A stretch of DNA of 40,999 bases from Bacteroides sp. (GTDB lineage Bacteria > Bacteroidota > Bacteroidia > Bacteroidales > Bacteroidaceae), in NCBI GenBank assembly GCA_030523205.1, contig JAUNJD010000005.1, positions 1-40,999 on the forward strand. Direction: 5' to 3'. Positions 16,638 through 25,625 of this stretch are shown one piece after another. A program made the translations under genes and the position numbers. The notes under the pieces were generated by a model. The model saw nothing but the letters and a program-made list of their open reading frames with translations. It was not told the origin of the DNA and ran no database searches. Position 1 is the stretch's first letter; each line of letters starts with the position of its first letter.

Positions 16638-17147
16638 ATGAAAGCCGCTTACTATGCTCTTTGTCTGTGCGCGACGCTTGTGCTTTCCTCTTTCGGAAGC
16701 CTGTCGGCAGAGGAGGATTTCAAGACGTTCCTCCACAAGTTCACTACCAGCGCATCTTTCCAGTATTCACGCATCAAGTTTCCGTTGCAGTCGCCCATCA
16801 CCTTGCTGAAGGACGACGGGGAGACGGAGCAGACTTTCCCCTTCACGCGCGAGAAGTGGCCGCTGCTGGACGAGGAGACCTTGCGCGAAGGACGGATTAC
16901 GGAGGAGGAAGGCGGCATCTACGTCTCCCGCTTCGTCGTTGACGAACCTGCGCACAAGGAGTTTGAGGCCGGTTACGACGAGTCGGAGCCTTCGTTGCGC
17001 GTGGTCTTCGACCTGCTGGACGGGCATTGGTACGTCACCGACTGCTACAACGACTGGTTCAACTTCGACCTGCCCATTGGCGAACTGGAGGAAACGCTGA
17101 GCACCATTGCCGAAGAGAATAAGGCTTTCGAAGATTTGCATCCGTAA
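16638..17147 (+). CDS. DUF4348-like exported protein
   Basis: This small protein (169 residues) has a Sec signal peptide, about residues 1-24, ending FGSLSAEE. The mature part reads EDFKTFLHKFTTSASFQYSR, then IKFPLQSPI, and later DGHWYVTDCYNDWFNFD, which is the pattern of the Bacteroidota DUF4348 family as I recall it. Function is unknown; a periplasmic or lipid-free secreted location is likely. It has its own promoter and stands alone between the two PULs, 241 bp upstream of a PL8 lyase on the same strand. It shows no obvious catalytic motif. Confidence 0.8.
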   Translation: MKAAYYALCLCATLVLSSFGSLSAEEDFKTFLHKFTTSASFQYSRIKFPLQSPITLLKDDGETEQTFPFTREKWPLLDEETLREGRITEEEGGIYVSRFVVDEPAHKEFEAGYDESEPSLRVVFDLLDGHWYVTDCYNDWFNFDLPIGELEETLSTIAEENKAFEDLHP

Positions 17148-17256
17148 AGCCTCCCCGGTGCCTAAAAATTAAAATCCGCTTCATCCGCTTTATCCGCTTC
17201 TAAAAGATATTCCGAAACGAGTTCGCGGACAGTCTCTCTCCTTTTAGGGCGATTTC

Positions 17257-17312
17257 TGAACATTTTCTGTACGATTTATGCCCCTTTCTTTCCGAAAAGA
17301 TTTTTTTCTTTG
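17257..17312 (+). promoter_or_regulatory. Candidate HTCS operator and promoter of plus-strand PL8 lyase
   Basis: ACATTTTCTGTACGA followed by TTTA (17260-17278) closely resembles the block upstream of susC on the minus strand (ACATTTTTGTACGA then ATTTA, 31784-31766). Both are followed by a CC..TTT stretch and a CGAA. A weak -7 box TTTCTTTG (17305-17312) lies about 30 bp downstream. The similarity is visible; HTCS binding is inference. Confidence 0.5.
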
Positions 17313-17318
17313 CATAGT

Positions 17319-17350
17319 GAAGCAGCCGACTCAGGACGGGCGACTGCTTC
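17319..17350 (+). promoter_or_regulatory. 5' leader hairpin of the PL8 lyase
   Basis: gaagcag (17319-17325) pairs with ctgcttc (17344-17350), and the stem can extend inward past one mismatch. It would sit at the very 5' end of the lyase transcript, where a stem could stabilise the mRNA. Confidence 0.35.
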
Positions 17351-17388
17351 TGCACCAATGAACAACCTAACTTATTTATCTTTTTATC

Positions 17389-20300
17389 ATGAAGCATATC
17401 GGCAAATGGGGCATTGCCCTGACAGCAATCTCACTGTGGAGCATGAGCATTTCGGCACAGGTAGTAAAGAACGAACGTCTGCTATCGTTTGAAGAGGCAC
17501 AGGTGCCCACCTATATCACTGCTGCCCATTCGCAACTCACCCTGAACGATGAACATTATAAAGACGGCAGTCAAAGCCTGAGCTGGGCGTTCGAGCCAAA
17601 TGCCGTGCTGTCGGTAAAGCGCGACTTGATGTTCGAGGCCAAAGACCCTACCGGAAAGGATACCTATCTTTCCGCCTTCATCGTGTGGGTCTATAACGAG
17701 CAGGCACAGGATAAACAGATAACTTTTCAGTTCCTGAAAGACGGGAAACTCTGCACTTCTTTCCCCTTCGGCATCAACTTCACCGGCTGGCGCGGGGCAT
17801 GGGTATGCTATGAGCGCGACATGGAGGGCACGCCCGAAGAAGGGATGAACGAAGTGCGCATCGTAGCACCCGACGTGGAAGGCAGGCTTTTCCTTGACCA
17901 CGTGGTGACTGCCTCCAAGGTAGATGCCCGCCAACAGGCGGCCGACGTGCAGGTGCCTTTCGTGAACAAGGGCACCACCAGCCATTGGCTCGTCATCTAC
18001 GAACACTCCTTGTGGAAGCCCGAGATAGCTCTGATCCCCGTAAGCGAAGAGCAGAAGCAGGCCATGAAGCAGATAGAAGCCCGCTTCCGCGATATGCTCT
18101 ATACGCCTTCCCGACTGACGGAGAAGGAAATGAAAAACATCCGAAAGGCGTACGATTTCTATCACATCGCCTACAAAGATGGCAAGGTCAGTGGATTGCC
18201 CATCTTCATGGTGCGACAGGCCGAGGCCTACGAACGCATGATTCCCGACTGGGACAAGGATATGTTTACCAAACTGGGTATGGAGATGCAGGCTTACTTC
18301 GACTTGATGAAGCGCATCTCTGTGGCATACAGCAATGCCGATGAGGGAGAATGGAAGGAGGAGCTGAAGCAGAAGTTCCTGGCCATGTACGACCACATCA
18401 CCGACCAAGGCGTGGCCTACGGAAGCTGTTGGGGCAACATCCATCATTACGGTTACAGTATGCGTGGCCTGTACGTGGCCTACTTCCTGATGAAGGACGT
18501 GCTGCGCACAGCCGGAAAGCTGGAGGAAGCCGAGCGCACGTTGCGTTGGTATGCCATCACCAACGAAGTGTATCCCATGCCCACCGGCAACGGCATCGAC
18601 ATGGATTCCTTCAATACGCAGACGCAAGGCCGCATAGCCAGCATCCTGATAATGGAGGACACGCCGGAGAAATTGCAATATCTGCGTTCGTTCTCCCGTT
18701 GGATAGACTATGGTTGCAGACCGGCACCCGGACTGGACGGCGCTTTCAAGAAGGGCGGTGAGGCATTCCATCATCGCAACCTCTATCCGGCATACGCCGT
18801 CGGCGGATTGGACGGGGCTACCAAGATGATTTATCTGCTGAGCGGCACCGAGTTCAAAGTATCCGAATTGGCGCACGCCACGGTGAAGCAGGTATTGATG
18901 ACGATGCGTTTCTATTGCAACCGCAAGCAGTGGGCACTCTCCATGTCGGGCAGGCATCCCAACGGAAAGGGGGAATTGATTCCTTCGCAATATGCCACGC
19001 TTGCCATGGCCGGTTCGCCCGACGGGAAGCAAGCATACGATGCGGAATTGGCTGCTGCCTATCTGCGTCTCGTCTCTGTGTCGGCACCGGAGGATAAAGA
19101 CCGTCCCGATTATCTGCCCACTGTATCCAACCGACAGGAGCAGCGGCTGAAAGCTTTGTTCGAATCCAAGGGATTCACCCCCGAACCCGACCCGCAAGGC
19201 AATATGGCATTGGGCTATGGTTGTGTGTCCGTGCAGCGTCGCGACAATTGGGCAGCCGTAGTGCGCGGGCATTCTCGCTACATCTGGGCAGCCGAACACT
19301 ATCTGCCTGCCAACTTCTATGGTCGCTATCTGGCTCATGGCAGTATGCAACTGCTCACCGGAAAGCCCGATGAAATGGTAACTTTCTCTACTTCCGGCTG
19401 GCAGGAAGCGGGCTTCGACTGGAACCGCATTCCGGGCACTACCAGCATTCATCTGCCTTTCGAACAGCTTCGGGCGCGGGTGCTGAATGTGGATACCTTC
19501 TCGGGTATGGAGGAAATGCTCTTCTCGGATGAGGCTTTCTGTGGCGGATTGTCTCAAGCCGGCAGCAACGGTAACTTTGGCATGAAACTACACGAACACG
19601 ATAAATATAATGGCTCGCACCGTGCCCGCAAGTCTTTCCACTTCTTTGGCGGTACCATTGTCTGCCTAGGGTCGGACATTGAGAATGCAAACACGGACTA
19701 TCCTACGGAGACCACCGTATTCCAGTTGGCTTCTACTACGCCGGACAAACGTCAGTATTGGGAAACCTATCAGTCTGATGGACGGACGTATCTGGACCCC
19801 TGCAACGTAGGCTATTACATCCCTAAGAAGGAAATGAAAGCCACCGCTTTTGAAAAGAACTTCCCGCAAGTCACGGTGGGCGAGCGTAGTACCGAACCCA
19901 CTTCGGGCGATTGGGTGTCGCTGACCTTCCAGCACGGGAAGGCTCCGAAGGGTGCTGCCTACGAATATGCCGTCCTGCCCCGTACGGATGCGGAAGCCTT
20001 GAAGGCTTTTGCTAAGAAGCCGACTTACAAGGTGCTTCAGCAAGACCGTAATGCGCACGTTGTTCGTTCTACCGCCGAGCATCTTACTTCCTATGTCTTG
20101 TTCGAAACTGCCGACAAGTTGCCTGATGGCCTGTTGCAGAAGGCCGATACTTCCTGCCTCGTCATGTTGCACGAAGAAGGCAAGGATAAAGTCCTGCTGA
20201 CCGTGGCCCAGCCCGACTTGGCTTTGTATCGTGGCCCGAGCGATGAGGCTTATGATGAAAACGGCAAACGCATCGAGCGCAGTATCTACTCTCGTCCGTG

Positions 20301-20469
20301 GATTAGCAACGAAAGCCAGGAGATACCCGTAACGCTGACGCTGAAAGGGCAGTGGAGCGTGGCAGAAACAGACTTCTGCAAGGTGGTATCGGCAGATAAA
20401 AAGAGCACCGTTCTGCGTTTTGCGTGCAAGGACGGTGCTAGTTGGGAGGTGACGTTGCAAAAGCAATAA
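17389..20469 (+). CDS. PL8 chondroitin sulfate ABC-type lyase
   Basis: This secreted polysaccharide lyase of 1026 residues matches the chondroitinase ABC I type (Proteus enzyme about 1020). Such enzymes beta-eliminate chondroitin, dermatan and often hyaluronan to unsaturated disaccharides. A signal peptide (1-23, ending SMSISAQ) is followed by a jelly-roll N-terminal domain (to about 200), an alpha/alpha toroid catalytic domain and C-terminal beta-sheet domains. The motif [13 protein letters not shown] places His462 and Tyr469 seven apart, as in the catalytic His/Tyr pair of Proteus ABC lyase [10 protein letters not shown] gives Arg522. WAAEHY gives Glu636 as the likely catalytic glutamate, about 16 residues further from the Arg than in the neighbouring paralogue. 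It converges on that paralogue with 11 bp between stops. No lipobox, so probably periplasmic. Confidence 0.92.
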   Translation: MKHIGKWGIALTAISLWSMSISAQVVKNERLLSFEEAQVPTYITAAHSQLTLNDEHYKDGSQSLSWAFEPNAVLSVKRDLMFEAKDPTGKDTYLSAFIVWVYNEQAQDKQITFQFLKDGKLCTSFPFGINFTGWRGAWVCYERDMEGTPEEGMNEVRIVAPDVEGRLFLDHVVTASKVDARQQAADVQVPFVNKGTTSHWLVIYEHSLWKPEIALIPVSEEQKQAMKQIEARFRDMLYTPSRLTEKEMKNIRKAYDFYHIAYKDGKVSGLPIFMVRQAEAYERMIPDWDKDMFTKLGMEMQAYFDLMKRISVAYSNADEGEWKEELKQKFLAMYDHITDQGVAYGSCWGNIHHYGYSMRGLYVAYFLMKDVLRTAGKLEEAERTLRWYAITNEVYPMPTGNGIDMDSFNTQTQGRIASILIMEDTPEKLQYLRSFSRWIDYGCRPAPGLDGAFKKGGEAFHHRNLYPAYAVGGLDGATKMIYLLSGTEFKVSELAHATVKQVLMTMRFYCNRKQWALSMSGRHPNGKGELIPSQYATLAMAGSPDGKQAYDAELAAAYLRLVSVSAPEDKDRPDYLPTVSNRQEQRLKALFESKGFTPEPDPQGNMALGYGCVSVQRRDNWAAVVRGHSRYIWAAEHYLPANFYGRYLAHGSMQLLTGKPDEMVTFSTSGWQEAGFDWNRIPGTTSIHLPFEQLRARVLNVDTFSGMEEMLFSDEAFCGGLSQAGSNGNFGMKLHEHDKYNGSHRARKSFHFFGGTIVCLGSDIENANTDYPTETTVFQLASTTPDKRQYWETYQSDGRTYLDPCNVGYYIPKKEMKATAFEKNFPQVTVGERSTEPTSGDWVSLTFQHGKAPKGAAYEYAVLPRTDAEALKAFAKKPTYKVLQQDRNAHVVRSTAEHLTSYVLFETADKLPDGLLQKADTSCLVMLHEEGKDKVLLTVAQPDLALYRGPSDEAYDENGKRIERSIYSRPWISNESQEIPVTLTLKGQWSVAETDFCKVVSADKKSTVLRFACKDGASWEVTLQKQ

Positions 20470-20480
20470 AGGATGGTAGC

Positions 20481-23402
20481 TTAATGGCAGGCCGATAGGC
20501 TGAATTCTATCGGCTGTCCATCTTGGCATTGCACAGTGAGAATGGTTTCTTCCTTCTCGTAGAAAAGGCTGATGCTGCTGTTCTCACTTTCTGTGGCCCA
20601 CTTGCCTTTTAGTCTTAGTATCTTTTCGATGGGGCGGCTGGCTTGCCATGTGGTGAATGTCTTTTCGGAGATGTTCAGGTTCGGGTCGCAGATGCTGAGC
20701 AGCAGTTGCCCGTTCTTCAGGTATTTGCGCATGACCATGGTTTCGGCAGGGAGCGTGCGGAATACCTCGTCTTCATCAGGGTTGTATGCCTCGAATGCGG
20801 CGTATGCAGTGATGCCGGTTGGTCCGTCGGATACGACATGGGCTACGCTGTCTTGGCGCAGTATTTGGTAAGGCGATTCCCAATGATTTCCTTTATAGAC
20901 AGTTTCCACTTCCTCCTTCGTGGGCTGTATCAGTACCATATATTCGTAGCAAGCATTGTGCGGGGCTGTGCCGTGGTCGAGATAGGCCGATGCGAAAGTA
21001 CCTTCTGTGCGAGCACGGGTTTTCTCGTTTCGCGATTCTTGTTGGGCAATCTGTACGTGCAGGTTCGTTCCTTTTACGAAATAATGGTTGTGGTAGCCAT
21101 CCTGTAAATGATGCGGCTGTCCGTCGTTCCATGTCTGTGCAAAGGCGGTGGTGTGCAGCGTATCATCCGTATAGATGTCGCTCTTTCCCGGTTGGAAAGT
21201 GCTTTGGAAGAGGGTGGTTTCTGTGGGGTAGGCGGTGTTGCTGTTGTTGATGCCCGTGCCTAGGCACACCATGCGATTGTCGAAGCAGAATACCGACTTG
21301 CGTGCTACGAAGTCAGGCGTGAAGTTCTTCAGACTACGTTCCATTAGTTTGATGGCAAACATCCCGTTCCGGCCTTCTAAGGTGCTGCTACCGGCAAAGT
21401 TCTCTTTGGAGCGTGCCATTGTGGTGCCGGGTAGTGGGCTGTCCAGCAATTCGAAGGGCAGGTGTATGGTGGTGGTACCCGGTAGTCGGTTCCAATCCCA
21501 TCCGTTCGCGTCGTATCCGCTGGCTTTGCGCGATTCATATCCCATTATCTGCACCGAACCGTAGCTTTGATACCGTCCGTAGCGATTGTCCTTGGTGTAG
21601 ATTTCAGCACCCCATACATCGGTGTTGTAGCCTTTGAGCGTCACCATCCAGTTGGCGCGGCGGAAAATGCCGGCTGCGCTGTAATTATAGACAAAGAATC
21701 CTTCGGGGGCAGCAGCAGGGCGGATACCTTGCTCGCGGAAGTAGTTGGCTTCGGGTGTGTTTGTGCTTGTTAGTCGCAGGTAGTCGGCTGCCAGTGAATG
21801 GTCGAAAGCATTCCCTTCATCCGAGAAATCGCCCGATAAGGCTAGATGGGCGAAGGCTTCGACATCATCTTGCCGCATGGAGCCTCCAAAGGGATGACGA
21901 CCGCCGAGACCGATTCCCCATTCGTAGAGGTTGCAGTAATTCCGCATGGCCAAAAGGGCTGAGCGAAACACTTGCCTTGCTTCAGGGGTGAGGCTGTATG
22001 AAGTGCCGTTGGTCAATCCTGTAAAGAAGCCCAGTTCGGCCAATGCTCCGGTGGTATATGCCGGATAGAAGCCTCCATGATGGAAGGTTGTTCCGTCTAT
22101 CTTGATGCCTCCGATGGTGCCTGCTGTGTAATGCAAGGAAGTGCTTATCCAGCGTGTCAGGCTCTTCATGGCTTGTATTTTCTCCCGTTCATCTGGAATG
22201 AGCAGGGCGGAGACAATTTTGGCTGTGGTCAGAGTATGCCAGCTATCTAGTAGTTCGTCTCGCGTGGTAGGACAAGGGATGCGCGTCTCTTGCAGGGCAG
22301 CCCAGAAGCGGAGGGTCGCAAGGATGTTCTTGCTGTTGGGTGCTTGTTGGATTTGCTCTCTGACGAGCCAAGCCGTGATGAATATCTTCCGGACCTGATA
22401 CCCGTAGTGGTGGTTTGTGCCCATGCCACTGCCATAAGCAAAGCCTTGGTTCATGGCATAGTTCCAAACGAGAAAGTAATTCTCTGCGGACTTCTGCGAA
22501 TGGTTGAGGTACATATCGAGGGCGAATCCGGATAGCATGGTCTCCAGATCGTTCCACGACATCTCTCCTTTCTGTCGGTTTAGCTCATCGGGGGCCACTA
22601 TGGGAGCACCGGTAAATCCGCTTCCGGATGGGCGGATATGGGCCTCCTTGAGAGTTGCGTAGGCCTTCTCGATGCTTTCTGTGGATGCTTTCTTTACTTT
22701 CTTTACATCGAGGGCATCGCTGAGCCGTTGCTCAATGAGGTTGATTTCCTTTCGTTCGCTGTCCGTAATTTCGGTAGGTAAGGGAATGTCGTATGCGTAC
22801 TGCTCCCATTGCCATACTCTGCACCAATGCCATAGGTCGCGAAAGTCGATGGAATTGTTGTAGGGCATCTGCATATCGGGAGTGGTGCGCAGATTTATCT
22901 GTTTCACAGGGAAGGTGATGCGGTCGAGGTAAACACTCCCCTTTCGGTGAGGGGCGATAAGGCGGTAGCTGCTTATGTCATCTCCTGCATGGACGGCTTG
23001 CATATGCTGAAAGCCTATCCAGCAAGCCCGCCAACCTTGTGCGGCCAAGCGAAAGCCGAATGTATAGACCACTTTGCCCTGTGAAGACAGAAAGTCGAAC
23101 CTAATGGAGTCTTTTCCGGCTTTTTCGTTGTATATCCACAGGGTAATGCCGCTGTTTTTCTTTGCCGCAGCATCGAGTTGGATGTGCTGCGGCAAAGAAA
23201 TGTAAAGCGTATCATCGGGACGGAATTTCCATCTAAGGCTGTGGGTGCCTTCTTTGTAATAGGCTGACGACAAGGAAAGACTCCCTTTTCCCACTTCTCG
23301 GAAATGGGTGGGCATTCCTTCCTCGAATCCGACGACTTGGCCGATGGCATTCCCTCCGATGAGAAAGAAAATGATGAAGGATACGATTATCCTTAGTGTC
23401 AT
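20481..23402 (-). CDS. PL8 chondroitin ABC-type lyase, second paralogue
   Basis: This 973-residue lyase shares the ABC-type architecture with the plus-strand enzyme but is clearly diverged. The signal peptide is about residues 1-21 (FLIGGNAIGQ). The catalytic segment HHGGFYPAY gives His442 and Tyr449, GGRHPFGG gives Arg502, and WGAEIY gives Glu600. The spacings (7, 53 and 98) are close to those I recall for Proteus chondroitinase ABC II. A conserved NNSNTAYPTETTLFQ follows in the beta-sheet region. Its ATG overlaps the stop of the preceding PL8 gene in an ATGA, so translation is coupled. It is the last gene of the minus-strand susC operon. An exo-acting role beside an endo enzyme is inference. 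Confidence 0.92.
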   Translation of the reverse strand: MTLRIIVSFIIFFLIGGNAIGQVVGFEEGMPTHFREVGKGSLSLSSAYYKEGTHSLRWKFRPDDTLYISLPQHIQLDAAAKKNSGITLWIYNEKAGKDSIRFDFLSSQGKVVYTFGFRLAAQGWRACWIGFQHMQAVHAGDDISSYRLIAPHRKGSVYLDRITFPVKQINLRTTPDMQMPYNNSIDFRDLWHWCRVWQWEQYAYDIPLPTEITDSERKEINLIEQRLSDALDVKKVKKASTESIEKAYATLKEAHIRPSGSGFTGAPIVAPDELNRQKGEMSWNDLETMLSGFALDMYLNHSQKSAENYFLVWNYAMNQGFAYGSGMGTNHHYGYQVRKIFITAWLVREQIQQAPNSKNILATLRFWAALQETRIPCPTTRDELLDSWHTLTTAKIVSALLIPDEREKIQAMKSLTRWISTSLHYTAGTIGGIKIDGTTFHHGGFYPAYTTGALAELGFFTGLTNGTSYSLTPEARQVFRSALLAMRNYCNLYEWGIGLGGRHPFGGSMRQDDVEAFAHLALSGDFSDEGNAFDHSLAADYLRLTSTNTPEANYFREQGIRPAAAPEGFFVYNYSAAGIFRRANWMVTLKGYNTDVWGAEIYTKDNRYGRYQSYGSVQIMGYESRKASGYDANGWDWNRLPGTTTIHLPFELLDSPLPGTTMARSKENFAGSSTLEGRNGMFAIKLMERSLKNFTPDFVARKSVFCFDNRMVCLGTGINNSNTAYPTETTLFQSTFQPGKSDIYTDDTLHTTAFAQTWNDGQPHHLQDGYHNHYFVKGTNLHVQIAQQESRNEKTRARTEGTFASAYLDHGTAPHNACYEYMVLIQPTKEEVETVYKGNHWESPYQILRQDSVAHVVSDGPTGITAYAAFEAYNPDEDEVFRTLPAETMVMRKYLKNGQLLLSICDPNLNISEKTFTTWQASRPIEKILRLKGKWATESENSSISLFYEKEETILTVQCQDGQPIEFSLSACH

Positions 23403-25468
23403 AAGGCTACGTGTTGGCAGACGGTTCTTCCGGCCATTTCCTGCTGAGGCATAGCGTATGACAAGGTGACTGGCTGTCCGTTGTGGACGAAGGTCACTTG
23501 TATGGTTTCGGGATTTTCCGTCTCACACCGCGGGTTGGCCACACTGAGCTTTTGTGTGTTGGCATTCCACAGCAGAGCACAGGGAGTGTCGGTGCGGATG
23601 ATGTCTCCGTTCTCCAATTTTACTTCGCCTGCTTGGTAGAACAACACCTCGGTGATGTTCAGCGACTTGTGATAGACAGCCTGCACGGATTCTGTGTTGG
23701 CAAGTATTTGTACGGGGATGTCCTTGATGTACTTGCTGGCAGCCGATGCGTTCGACAAGTCGGGACGTACCAAGTAGGCATAAGTTCCGTTTTGCGGACG
23801 TACGCCGTGGTTGATATTCAAGCTGAAAAGAGCCGTGTCGCAAGCCAACACATATTCCGTGCCGGGTTGTAGGTTGAAGTAGCCTACGGAACCGTGTACT
23901 ACCCAGTCGGCTGAAATGCGGGTCTCGTTGTTATGGATAGGAGCACCGTTCTCTTTAAAGTTTGCGGTCTTGCCGTTCTGTGCGTACTGTATTTTGCCAT
24001 CTCTGTTGCATTGGTTGAGGGTGGTAAATACTTCGGCGCTACCTTCCGCATTGTTAATGCCGCTACCTAAGCAGACATATTCATTGTCGAAATAGAACCA
24101 AGCTTTGTGGGCTTGCAAGCCTCTGCGGTCGAGTATCATGCCGCAGGCACCATAGATGCTGTCGCTCACACCTCCGGCATAACTGTTGCCGTTGCTACCG
24201 CCTGCACCCCAGTCGGGGACGGGGAGCTTGGCATCGTCTTGTTCGGCTGTAATGCCCGGATATTGGCGGTTATTGAACTTCTTAAAGAAGTTGCGGTTGT
24301 ACTCTTGGCCCGTTACAAAGAGGTAGTTCACACCGTTGGAGGCATAATAGTTGAAGTTGCCATCTCCGTTACCGGCTTCGTTGCCTACGGTGCGGGTGGA
24401 GGTCAGGCGCGAGCTGGCCATGTACTCGGCACGGCGGTGTATCATGTAGTCGAAACGCCAGAACTGACGATTACCTGTCAGACTGTTGTCGCCTGAAATG
24501 TGGCGCAAGGCCTGCTTGGTTGCGTCTTTCGTCTCAGAGTTGCTCAGTTTGTTTACTCTTTCGGCCAATGCCTTGATGGCTCCCGAGTATTGGTCGGAAC
24601 TGATGAAGCGTCCGGCATTGTTGGGGTCGTGTTGCTTGCTGTAGAATACCCATTGCACACCATCGGTGAAGAGCTTCTGAAGCAACTCTACGCCGGGGCT
24701 TTGGAATGGGGTGTCTTTGCAGAACTCCAGATAGGAAAGGACGGAGTTGACAAACTCCTTGCCGTAGCTGGTGAAGTACAGTTGTCGTCCGTTGGCGCAG
24801 TGCTGGGCAAACAGGTAGTCGGGCTGGATGCCTTCTACGGGTTGTATGGTGAGCAGTTGGGTCATTCGGTCCTTGAAGTCGTTCATTTGGGCTGCATTCT
24901 GCGTCAGAACGCTTTCAGCGAGGGAGCCCATGATGATGTCGGCAGCATTGGCACCGGTCATGTGCGAGGGGGCTGCATTCTCGTAGCTCCAGCGCAGGTA
25001 GCGCATGGTTTTATCAAACAAGGCTTGGTCTTGCTTGATGTCTTCGCTCATCAAGATGACGCTGGATGATAGTTCCTTGGGATAGGGGATGAAGCGATAC
25101 CACCAGTTCTTGGCTTGATGGTTGGTATCTACCCAGAAGTTCAGTGCCTTCAGGTACTTTTCTTTCAGTTCGTTGTTGTGGAAGAAGGCATTCCCCGGAT
25201 ATTGGTAGGCACAAGCCAGTGTAATCAGATTCTGCACGTGCTTGCGGGGACCACCGTCGGTAGCCTTGTAATTGATGTTGGAGAAACTTCCGTCGGACGA
25301 TATCAGAGCCAGCAGGTCTTCCACAGACTTCTGCGAGGGGTTCTTGCTGAGATTCTTCTCGTACATACGGTTGTAGATGGTCTCGAAGTCCGAAGCAAAG
25401 GCAGTGAGGTGTATGCCTAGCATCAGTAGAACGATGGCAGGAAGTGCCTTGAATGGGTTGATTTTCAT
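23399..25468 (-). CDS. PL8 chondroitin AC / hyaluronate-type lyase
   Basis: At 689 residues this matches the short PL8 type (Pedobacter heparinus chondroitinase AC, 700), which cleaves chondroitin and hyaluronan but not dermatan. The signal peptide ends HLTAFAS (about residue 26). The helical toroid domain has MTGAN with Asn174, FAQHCANG with His223 and FTSYGKEF with Tyr235, close to the known Asn175/His225/Tyr234; the His-Tyr loop is three residues longer here. An HRRAEY motif (344-349) supplies the arginines. A beta-sandwich domain follows, with NNAEGSAEVFTTLNQ. It lies 157 bp downstream of the DUF5017 gene, past a terminator-like hairpin, and overlaps the next lyase by 4 bp. Confidence 0.9.
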   Translation of the reverse strand: MKINPFKALPAIVLLMLGIHLTAFASDFETIYNRMYEKNLSKNPSQKSVEDLLALISSDGSFSNINYKATDGGPRKHVQNLITLACAYQYPGNAFFHNNELKEKYLKALNFWVDTNHQAKNWWYRFIPYPKELSSSVILMSEDIKQDQALFDKTMRYLRWSYENAAPSHMTGANAADIIMGSLAESVLTQNAAQMNDFKDRMTQLLTIQPVEGIQPDYLFAQHCANGRQLYFTSYGKEFVNSVLSYLEFCKDTPFQSPGVELLQKLFTDGVQWVFYSKQHDPNNAGRFISSDQYSGAIKALAERVNKLSNSETKDATKQALRHISGDNSLTGNRQFWRFDYMIHRRAEYMASSRLTSTRTVGNEAGNGDGNFNYYASNGVNYLFVTGQEYNRNFFKKFNNRQYPGITAEQDDAKLPVPDWGAGGSNGNSYAGGVSDSIYGACGMILDRRGLQAHKAWFYFDNEYVCLGSGINNAEGSAEVFTTLNQCNRDGKIQYAQNGKTANFKENGAPIHNNETRISADWVVHGSVGYFNLQPGTEYVLACDTALFSLNINHGVRPQNGTYAYLVRPDLSNASAASKYIKDIPVQILANTESVQAVYHKSLNITEVLFYQAGEVKLENGDIIRTDTPCALLWNANTQKLSVANPRCETENPETIQVTFVHNGQPVTLSYAMPQQEMAGRTVCQHVAL

Positions 25469-25494
25469 ACGGGTATTCTTTTAAAGTTTAAAAG

Positions 25495-25523
25495 TCGGAA
25501 GGAACCCTCACGGTTCCTCCCGA
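25495..25523 (-). terminator. Terminator-like hairpin inside the PUL 2 operon
   Basis: On the minus strand tcgggaggaacc pairs with ggttccttccga (12 bp including one G-T pair) around a 5-nt loop gtgag, followed by cttttaaacttt. It lies between the DUF5017 gene and the first PL8 gene. The weak T-tract suggests partial termination or 3'-end protection rather than a complete stop. Confidence 0.6.
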
Positions 25524-25527
25524 CAAG

Positions 25528-25593
25528 ATTGATTAAGGTCGTTTTTTAAATTGATTAAGGTCGTTTAATCAAAATGATTAAATGATTAAGGTC
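25528..25593. repeat. Direct repeats of ATTGATTAAGGTCGTTT
   Basis: attgattaaggtcgttt occurs exactly at 25528-25544 and 25550-25566, and a shorter atgattaaggtc at 25582-25593. They fill the rest of the gap between the DUF5017 and PL8 genes. Slippage or a binding site are both possible. Confidence 0.7.
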
Positions 25594-25625
25594 AGAAGCT
25601 TGTGTAAGTAATGTTCGTTTTCTTC

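Noticed and set aside
17482..19557. 691-residue open frame antisense to the plus-strand PL8 lyase
   Set aside because: Long but featureless, rich in His and Gly from reverse reading of GC-rich codons; the opposite strand carries the clear lyase motifs.
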